A stretch of DNA of 64,000 bases from Rossellomorea aquimaris TF-12 (GTDB lineage Bacteria; Bacillota; Bacilli; Bacillales; Bacillaceae_B): NCBI RefSeq assembly GCF_001648555.1, contig NZ_LQXM01000030.1, forward strand, positions 310,001 to 374,000. Direction: 5' to 3'. Shown in pieces: positions 58,164 to 64,000 of this stretch. Each line of letters begins with the position of its first letter. Position 1 is the stretch's first letter. Below the pieces are notes generated by a model. That model saw only the letters and a program-made list of their open reading frames with translations, did not search any database and was not told the origin of the DNA. A program made the position numbers and the translations under genes.

Positions 58164-59240
58164 ATATGGTTTTTCTTGATAAAAATAATTCGTTTGATTC
58201 CAGGTATTATCGTAATCTTTATGAAAAACATGCGTCGTTGCAGGAGAAACTGGTGGAATAAGCCACGTCCAATCTCCTGTTACAGAACGGTCAGCATTCT
58301 TTTCATTTTCTTCGAACAATCGAAATTGCTGGGCTGCTGTATGATGGTCTACGATGTTTACTCGATCCTCTTTAAAGGAATGTAATACAGCAATATTTAA
58401 TTCAATCAGCGCTTTATCCTTCCACAAAGTAGCTGCTCTAGAAGTATCTAATTTCATACAGCTTGCGACTTTTGGAAGGAGATTGTATCGTTGTTCATCC
58501 GCAAGATTTCGCGCGCCTATTTCTGTTTCCATGTACCATCCATTGAATGGGGCAGCTTTGTACGAAATTCCACCAATCTTTAATTCCATATCAGAAATAA
58601 TAGGAACCCCATACCATCTTAAACCGAGGTCCTCAAACCAAGAAAACTCCGGATGGCGAAGTGGCACCTCCAACGCTAAATCTTTCTTAATTTCTTTCCA
58701 ATGAGGCTTTTGATCCCCAATTTGAACGACCATTGGAAGCACATCAAAATTTGTTTTTGATCCGTTCCAACCAAGGTCTAAGCATTTTTTTGTAAATTCA
58801 ACGGAATGTGGATCTCCAATATATGTCCCACTCTCTTCATAACCCGCATACCTAACAAGTTGGTGATTCCATAATCGAATTTCAGGCTGGTTCGGTTGAG
58901 ATGGACGAAAAATTGTAATGGTTGGCCTTATTCTCCCTCCATTAGTTGCAAACTCCAAATGCCGCTCTAAAGAGTTGAACACTTCATCTGCTGTTGATGC
59001 ATGACGTTGGTCAAATACATGTAAGGAATGCCAAAAAAGCCGTCCTATGCAGCGATTACTATTTCTCCATGCCATCTTTGCTCCATGCTCTAGTTCTTCC
59101 GTTGTATGTGTATAAGTGCCATCTGCCTGTAGTTCCTTCTCTATTTGTTGTATTCGAAAATCTATGTCAGATTCACTTTTATTTAATTCTTTATAGCACT
59201 GTTCAATAAAGGCTTTCGCCTCACTTAAAATCGGTGTCAA
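58161..59240 (-). CDS. nos: bacterial nitric oxide synthase, oxygenase domain
   Basis: A 359-residue oxygenase-only NO synthase, as in B. subtilis (YflM) and B. anthracis, which makes NO from arginine with borrowed reductase partners. The haem-ligand Cys is in MAWRNSNRCIGRLFWHSL; the arginine-binding Glu is in WYMETEIGARNLAD; the PFNGWYMET and TWLIPPVSPATTHVFH segments are typical. The start is a TTG at 59240 after GAGGAAG. The same window carries hmp and nsrR, so both NO production and detoxification are present, though 26 kb apart. Confidence 0.96.
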   Translation of the reverse strand: MTPILSEAKAFIEQCYKELNKSESDIDFRIQQIEKELQADGTYTHTTEELEHGAKMAWRNSNRCIGRLFWHSLHVFDQRHASTADEVFNSLERHLEFATNGGRIRPTITIFRPSQPNQPEIRLWNHQLVRYAGYEESGTYIGDPHSVEFTKKCLDLGWNGSKTNFDVLPMVVQIGDQKPHWKEIKKDLALEVPLRHPEFSWFEDLGLRWYGVPIISDMELKIGGISYKAAPFNGWYMETEIGARNLADEQRYNLLPKVASCMKLDTSRAATLWKDKALIELNIAVLHSFKEDRVNIVDHHTAAQQFRLFEENEKNADRSVTGDWTWLIPPVSPATTHVFHKDYDNTWNQTNYFYQEKPY

Positions 59241-59380
59241 TATAATCGCTTCCTCGCAATCTTATTCAGCGCATACTGTACCTTTTAGTATAACACTCTT
59301 ATAGGGCTATTTTCGTTGGTACTTTTGAACAACCCTTGAAAGTTATTTGGTTAAAAATGAGAGGATGTTGAGCCAAACAC

Positions 59381-60352
59381 TCACCCCTTTAAACAATCCA
59401 CCATTCTCTCTCCTGCTGATATCCCTGACAAAAAAGCACTCTCAAATCGAGTACGTCCTGCTTCATCATTCTCTCTTAAAAATGCATCTCCACAAACTAT
59501 GATTTTCCCCCGCTCTCCCAGTTCTATGTAAGGAGAGTGAAATACCTCTTTAGCCTCTGCATATTTCCAACGCTTCAATTGACAATGGACGAGAGAATTA
59601 TTAGGGCCTGTATACTGCTCAACAATGGCTTTTATCTTCTCTAGAATAGATTGATCACTTTCTTCATAATGCTTTTCTGCCCATATTCCTGTCATATACA
59701 CACTAATCGTTACAGTTTTTGAAATGCCTTTTTTCTGATGATCCACGATTCTTTCCACCCCGTCAGGAAGTTGTTCATCAAGATGACCTGGGGAAGGAAT
59801 CGCACTTTCCTTTTCCAAAGTAAAGAGTCCAACTAACGAAGGGGCAAACGAAATTTGATTAAGCTGCTTCTTGTCAAACTCTGAATCGATTAGCTCAAAT
59901 GCTTGTGGTGCTGGGGGCGTAATAATGACGTGTTTTGCATTTATTCTATCTCCATCATGGAATTCAATTTCGAGAGGTCCGTCCCTCTTTTCCCTAACGT
60001 GCAAGACCTGTGAGTTGAGTTTGGTTGGGAGGTGTTGGGCTAGTTTTTTGGTTAGGGTGTTCATGCCGTCTGTGCTGGTGTAGCGTGGGTATGGGTGACC
60101 AAACCATTTTTTGATCCAGCCTGCCTGGAGCCATTTTTCCACTTCATCTTGGAGTTCTTTTGAGCGTACGGTAAAGAATTGAGCTCCATGATCAGCCTTC
60201 CCTTCTCCTATTCTCCTTGTAGCAAGTCTTCCACCTACACTTTTGCTTTTTTCTAGTATGATAAAGTTTTCTATACCATTTCTTTTTAATATTGAAGCAG
60301 CCATTATTCCTGACAATCCTCCACCAATGAGGACAACGTCTTTAACATTCAT
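59381..60352 (-). CDS. FAD-dependent oxidoreductase (renalase-like)
   Basis: A 323-residue flavoprotein with a GGGLSGIMAASILKRNG dinucleotide site, KSVGGRLATRRIGEGKADHGAQFFTVRS (typical of renalase-like amine-oxidase-fold proteins) and a C-terminal GKIIVCGDAFLRENDEAGRTRFESAFLSG. Substrate unknown. The ATG at 60352 is preferred, ten bases after GAGGTG. It lies 17 bases after the VanW gene, so both form an operon. The coding sequence contains a copy of the repeated word AGGGACGGACCTCTCG, read in frame as RDGPLE. Confidence 0.85.
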   Translation of the reverse strand: MNVKDVVLIGGGLSGIMAASILKRNGIENFIILEKSKSVGGRLATRRIGEGKADHGAQFFTVRSKELQDEVEKWLQAGWIKKWFGHPYPRYTSTDGMNTLTKKLAQHLPTKLNSQVLHVREKRDGPLEIEFHDGDRINAKHVIITPPAPQAFELIDSEFDKKQLNQISFAPSLVGLFTLEKESAIPSPGHLDEQLPDGVERIVDHQKKGISKTVTISVYMTGIWAEKHYEESDQSILEKIKAIVEQYTGPNNSLVHCQLKRWKYAEAKEVFHSPYIELGERGKIIVCGDAFLRENDEAGRTRFESAFLSGISAGERMVDCLKG

Positions 60353-60369
60353 TTCCTTCAAGCACCTCT

Positions 60370-61194
60370 CTAGACTGACTTTTGCTCTAATAATGGCTCG
60401 TACATCATAAGAGCATGATTTTCTGTAATAAACTGATCGTCTATTTCCACACGCTCCCGATTATACACTTTCCTATAAATTTGATTGTGACGTAAATACC
60501 CGCCCCAAAATTCATGGCTTATTCGGTGTTCCTTTTCATATACTTCATATGTATAAAGGGAAGGCGAGCTCGCTCTCCACTCTCCCACCAATTGTTGATC
60601 CGTTAGATAAACATGTAGTTGGTAGGTTGAATCCGTTTCATTCTTTATTTGTAAATCTAAGTAGTTATACGCACAGGTTGCCCCACTACCAAAGGGCTGG
60701 CGACGATTCGAATCAGGGAATACATCATAACTATGTCGATGCCTTTCAGTTACAGTAAGTGGTGTATGAATTGTCATCCAGTAAATCAGATTAGACAGCT
60801 GACACAATCCTCCCCCGATACCAGGTTTAAAGGATCCGTAGTACAGAACCATCCCATCCACATACCCCTTTCTCTTCGTTGTGTTACCGAGGGTCTTCCA
60901 ATAGGAAAATGTCTCCCCGGGCTTGATGGTCAGCCCATCGAGTTCCTTCACTGCAATCTTCAAGTTTATTACTTTGTTTTGCTGATACCACATATCCACG
61001 TCCTTTAATTTTCTAAATAAAGGCGTCCTATGAGTGAAAATAACATTTCGCTGCAAAACCTTTTCCTTTACTTTAGCAAACGTTTCTTTCGATGTCTGCC
61101 ATTGAATATATCGCTTCGTTCGATAATAACAGGTACCTAGAAACACACGAAATGCAGATCGCATTTTTGGTTTGTAATCTAAGGATTTGTACAT
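60370..61194 (-). CDS. VanW family protein
   Basis: A 274-residue protein with the VanW core (LDGLTIKPGETFSYWKTLGNTTKRKGYVDGMVLYYGSFKPGIGGGLCQLSNLIYWMTIHTPLTVTERHRHSYDVFPD). VanW occurs in some vancomycin-resistance clusters but also, as here, outside them; its biochemical role is not known. No vanH/A/X-type genes are nearby, so this does not indicate resistance. It starts at the ATG at 61194 after AAGGTG and has no signal peptide. Confidence 0.9.
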   Translation of the reverse strand: MYKSLDYKPKMRSAFRVFLGTCYYRTKRYIQWQTSKETFAKVKEKVLQRNVIFTHRTPLFRKLKDVDMWYQQNKVINLKIAVKELDGLTIKPGETFSYWKTLGNTTKRKGYVDGMVLYYGSFKPGIGGGLCQLSNLIYWMTIHTPLTVTERHRHSYDVFPDSNRRQPFGSGATCAYNYLDLQIKNETDSTYQLHVYLTDQQLVGEWRASSPSLYTYEVYEKEHRISHEFWGGYLRHNQIYRKVYNRERVEIDDQFITENHALMMYEPLLEQKSV

Positions 61195-61248
61195 TTTCAT
61201 CACCTTATCTTTTACATAGAATAGTATTTTTGTCTATCAATTCAACCA

Positions 61249-61472
61249 CTAAAACAAAAACCACAACCCAATACCAATACCTACTAGAATGTATCCCATC
61301 ATCTTTTTATAAAACTGAAGAAAATGCCCTACTAACATTAGTAATATAGCTAACCATTTAAAGTTATATTACTCTCTGATAGTTTCAGCAATGTATCCAA
61401 TCCAGGTGGAGAAAATTAAAAATAGAATGATAGTGGGATTAAGAAAGTAAGTCCTATCCTAACCACATTCAT
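61249..61472 (-). pseudogene. decayed small membrane-protein gene (frameshift plus nonsense)
   Basis: Minus strand: AGGAGG and an ATG at 61472 start MNVVR. The frame then shifts, and the coding sense continues as DRTYFLNPTIILFLIFSTWI, GYIAETIRE, a TAA, then YNFKWLAILLMLVGHFLQFY and KKMMGYILVGIGIGLWFLF up to TAG at 61249. Three hydrophobic segments and the intact ribosome binding site indicate a former protein of about 73 residues. Confidence 0.55.
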
Positions 61473-61523
61473 TAAAATCCTCCTTTTCTAATTAATTTAG
61501 TAGACTGCCAGTTCAAGAAGTTT

Positions 61524-61910
61524 CTACTCTTCTTCTCTTTTTAATGAAAGAGTTTCAGACCCGTCTTCCCAATTAATTGTCATTAGTAATTCCACATATT
61601 CTGGCGTATTTCTTTCATTTAGACTTTTCCCTTCGTTCATGAATACCCCTTCTTTATTTAATTCCACTCCACTTCTCCCACTTCCCCAGCTTGGAGCTTC
61701 TACTTGATATTCGATCATCCCTACATTCTCTGGCTTATCTCCTGTATAAGTGATAATTACATCTTCACTTTCCTGACCAGATGCTTTATGGACAACTACT
61801 TTGGCTTGCCAGTTCTCACTCGCTCCTTTAAAAGTAAGAGTGTCAGAAAGCTGACAACCTGGGATAATACCAGTTAACACTATTAATAAAATTAGACCAT
61901 ACCTACGCAC
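61524..61910 (-). CDS. predicted lipoprotein, unknown function
   Basis: A 128-residue protein with a lipoprotein-like signal (VRRYGLILLIVLTGIIPGC; Cys after IPG). The mature domain is beta-rich (FKGASENWQAKVVVHKASGQESEDVIITYTGDKPENVGMIEYQVEAP ... ELLMTINWEDGSETLSLKREEE). I start it at the GTG at 61910, with AAGGGGAAG five bases upstream. The frame could reach 61958, but that start has no ribosome binding site and would bury the signal. No family recognised. Confidence 0.7.
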   Translation of the reverse strand: MRRYGLILLIVLTGIIPGCQLSDTLTFKGASENWQAKVVVHKASGQESEDVIITYTGDKPENVGMIEYQVEAPSWGSGRSGVELNKEGVFMNEGKSLNERNTPEYVELLMTINWEDGSETLSLKREEE

Positions 61911-62054
61911 AGAATCTTCCCCTTTGAACTGACTATTTTTTATGATCCTCTTAAACATTTATCCATATAACTCTTCACTCAACCTTAAACTCCACTGCCA
62001 AATCCACAGAGACATCTGTGTAAGCAGGATCTAAATTCAAACTTTCTAAATTGA

Positions 62055-62294
62055 TTAGTGCTTGGAATGGTGTATAGCCTTATTAGCCATGTGAACAGCT
62101 TCTTTCGGCACATATACTTGATAAGTGGAGGCAAATCCATACCCTCCTCTTTCTCCTCCTCCAGAACTAATCGTTTTAGTTTTATACTTCACTCCTTTAT
62201 TCTGTAGTCTTCCGATTATGTTAGAGTATTCTCCTACTTCTTGAGTAGAGTAATTCAGTTCCCATTTATTGAAAATTTTTTTAAGGTTGAACAT
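62055..62294 (-). CDS. small DUF2007-like protein
   Basis: A 79-residue cytosolic protein (WELNYSTQEVGEYSNIIGRLQNKGVKYKTKTIS ... YQVYVPKEAVHMANKAIHHSKH). The pattern of a short alpha/beta unit that ends in a VPKEDxxxAxxxI-like helix resembles DUF2007 or signal-transducing small domains. GGGAG precedes the ATG. The resemblance is suggestive only. Confidence 0.6.
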   Translation of the reverse strand: MFNLKKIFNKWELNYSTQEVGEYSNIIGRLQNKGVKYKTKTISSGGGERGGYGFASTYQVYVPKEAVHMANKAIHHSKH

Positions 62295-62378
62295 ACTAAA
62301 TCTCCCATTAATTTGACATAATATTCTGCCATTATATAACTATGTCAATTTTAACATATTTTTCCTAACAATATAATA

Positions 62379-62413
62379 AAAGCAGTGGGTAAATTGAAAC
62401 CCACTGCTTTTAT
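62379..62413 (-). terminator. terminator of the ABC-F gene
   Basis: AAAAGCAGTGGGT, loop AAATTGAA, ACCCACTGCTTTTAT. Confidence 0.85.
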
Positions 62414-62421
62414 CGCTTTGA

Positions 62422-64000
62422 TTATAACAATTCCTCTAGCTGTTCATATTTTTTATCTCGTTCCTTTTCCATCCTTTCTTTTTCTGTGTAAAGCTCTTGG
62501 AGGGTATTTATATCTTCCTGCACTAATAATTTTTCCTCAATTAACAAGATTTCTTCTTCTAATCCCTCAAGCTCTCTTTCTAAATGCCCCATTGAAAAAA
62601 GCTTATTCTTAGGTTCAACTTTCTTTTCCACAGTCTTCTCTGTCTTCTTCAACTCTACAACGGGTTCTTCCTGCGGTAACAATTCATGAAGCTTTTCCTT
62701 TGCCCAGCTGTATGGTCCTTCAAAGGAAAAGAGCTTGTTGCTATGAATCCAGTAGGTTTTCTTAAACAGCTTATTTAAAAAATAGCGATCATGGGAAACA
62801 GCTAATATGGTTCCTTTAAAGTCTTCTAACGCATCCTCTAATACTTCTCTGGAATCGATATCGAGATGATTGGTTGGCTCATCCAGGACTAAAAAGTTAA
62901 TATCCTGATGCATAAGCTGAGCTAATCTTAGCCTCATTTTTTCTCCTCCGCTTAGCTGTCCAACCTTTCTAAACACATTGGGACCATAAAAGAGAAACCT
63001 GGCTAGAATGTGACGGGCATCTCCTTCTGCTACGGGAACTTCTTCCCTGAACGCGTCAATTAACCGGGCATTAGGGTCAGCAACAGTAAAGTGTTGCGAT
63101 AGATAACCAAGCTTTACATTGCTTCCGATTTTCACCTCTCCACTGTCAGGGGATTGTTGCTCTAAAAGCATTTTCACGATGGTGGATTTGCCTGTTCCAT
63201 TTTGTCCAACAATGGCCGTTCGATCCTTGAAATGGACAAGGATATTCGCTTCATTAAATAAAGATTTTTCTCCAAATGCTTTTGAAACATCCTTCATGGA
63301 AAAGACAACTTTCCCACTTCGATCAGTTTCTTCAAATTCTAACCCCATTTTCTTGCGATCTAAGATAGGGCGCTTAATTTTCTCCATTCTTTCTAATGCC
63401 CGTTCCATATTGCGAGCTCGTTTGTGCAAGGCTTCATTGGGAGGATTGGCTTGGTTTGCCCACTCTCTCAGCCTTTTGATGGCTTCTTTCATTTTCTTTA
63501 TTTTCTTCTGCTGCTCTTGATACACTTGGAATTCAATCATCAAGCGTTCTTCCTTCTCTTTTACAAAACCAGAATAATTGGTGTGGTATATGGTTAGCTC
63601 TCCGTCTTCCAGGTCAAACACCTTCGTGATGATATGATCAAGGAAATAGCGGTCATGGGAAATGCATACGACGGTGCCATCATAATCCTTTAAAAATTCT
63701 TCCAGCCACTCAACCGCTCCAATATCTAAATGATTCGTCGGCTCATCAAGTAGTAATAAATCAGGATTTTGAAGAAGTATTAGACCTAAGCAAAGCTTCG
63801 TTTGTTCTCCGCCACTACACTGATTGAAGTCCATTTCTAACAGATTATTGACTTCTAATCCATTGACAATTTTTGAGATATTCGAGTCAATCTCATATCC
63901 TCCAGATAAGGTAAAATGATCCTGCAATTTTCCGTACTCCTCCAGCAGCCCATTGAGAAGATCAGGGTTTTCTTCCTTCCCCATTTGTGCTTCTAATTCT
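62422..64000 (-). CDS. ABC-F family ATPase, 5' end outside window
   Basis: At least 526 residues; the frame is open to the window edge, and the part upstream of residue ELEAQMGKEENP is missing, including Walker A of domain 1. Present: domain 1 signature CSGGEQTKL and Walker B LLLLDEPTNHLD; the interdomain linker (KKIKKMKEAIKRLREWANQANPPNEALHKRARNMERALERM); domain 2 Walker A GQNGTGKST, signature LSGGEKMRL and Walker B FLVLDEPTNHLD; then a coiled-coil tail. With no membrane domain it is an ABC-F protein that acts on ribosomes, either housekeeping (YfmR/YkpA-like) or antibiotic-protection (VmlR-like). The sequence alone does not decide which. Confidence 0.92.
   Translation of the reverse strand, partial: ELEAQMGKEENPDLLNGLLEEYGKLQDHFTLSGGYEIDSNISKIVNGLEVNNLLEMDFNQCSGGEQTKLCLGLILLQNPDLLLLDEPTNHLDIGAVEWLEEFLKDYDGTVVCISHDRYFLDHIITKVFDLEDGELTIYHTNYSGFVKEKEERLMIEFQVYQEQQKKIKKMKEAIKRLREWANQANPPNEALHKRARNMERALERMEKIKRPILDRKKMGLEFEETDRSGKVVFSMKDVSKAFGEKSLFNEANILVHFKDRTAIVGQNGTGKSTIVKMLLEQQSPDSGEVKIGSNVKLGYLSQHFTVADPNARLIDAFREEVPVAEGDARHILARFLFYGPNVFRKVGQLSGGEKMRLRLAQLMHQDINFLVLDEPTNHLDIDSREVLEDALEDFKGTILAVSHDRYFLNKLFKKTYWIHSNKLFSFEGPYSWAKEKLHELLPQEEPVVELKKTEKTVEKKVEPKNKLFSMGHLERELEGLEEEILLIEEKLLVQEDINTLQELYTEKERMEKERDKKYEQLEELL

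Noticed and set aside
60370..61194. VanW as a sign of glycopeptide resistance
   Set aside because: No D-Ala-D-Lac ligase, dehydrogenase or dipeptidase genes nearby; VanW domains are common outside resistance clusters.

Overview
The window is a low-GC chromosomal segment of a motile, probably spore-forming Bacillaceae bacterium (Bacillus or a close split-off genus such as Rossellomorea). Gene content supports this: MreBH, LytST, MotAB, YihY/YfkH, DUF1128 (YfkK), DUF2639 (YflJ), an oxygenase-only nitric oxide synthase, flavohaemoglobin with NsrR, a KinA-like PAS kinase, T-box leaders and a guanine riboswitch. I saw no rRNA, tRNA, CRISPR array, prophage or transposase.

Layout. 0-7 kb: end of an unknown gene, a GNAT enzyme, T-box-controlled proS, a second T-box (specifier also read as proline) ahead of an MFS exporter and lipoprotein, and ECF sigma/anti-sigma pair 1. 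7-13 kb: a CstA-family transporter with a cre site, the LytS/LytT system behind it, and the yfkH/I/K/M-like genes. 14-23 kb: an orphan siderophore-type N-hydroxylase, a methyltransferase/FAD monooxygenase pair, a four-PAS kinase and the pseudouridine catabolic pair. 23-32 kb: a secreted protein, an alanine/sodium symporter, motAB, a chemoreceptor and small proteins. 31-39 kb: hmp/nsrR, a tandem GNAT, a small haem-copper-oxidase-like protein, a 1049-residue exported glycosidase-like protein and an M29 aminopeptidase. 40-46 kb: an MFS transporter, small envelope proteins, decayed genes, ECF pair 2 and a lipoprotein sharing the anti-sigma sensor domain. 47-53 kb: guanine riboswitch plus NupG-like permease, thioesterase, BMP lipoprotein with chemoreceptor, and mreBH. 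54-58 kb: a SigK/RskA-type pair, a duplicated wall-anchored protein and a sortase. 58-64 kb: nos, an oxidoreductase, VanW, small proteins and an ABC-F gene cut by the window end.

Best candidate for an undescribed system: the 54-58 kb locus. An ECF sigma with a zinc-finger/RskA anti-sigma sits directly upstream of a His-rich, internally duplicated helical surface protein with an MPNTG sorting signal and a class F-like sortase that carries a lipobox. The sigma operon and the surface-protein gene are preceded by the same bipartite element, GTGATCCA-N15-CGTTAGCTT, with identical spacing, so the sigma factor probably drives both. A third copy of the -35 half with a CGT -10 at the same spacing precedes a small gene near 30.8 kb.

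The most unusual non-coding signal is a set of five intergenic arrays. Each has a ~10-bp core of its own repeated 4-6 times at a strictly constant period (20, 25, 21, 21 and 21 bp) with variable spacers. There are also three ~130-bp MITE-like elements, many copies of GGGACGGACCT, an 18-bp motif used three times within 4 kb, and two matching ECF promoters in front of the paralogous sigma genes.
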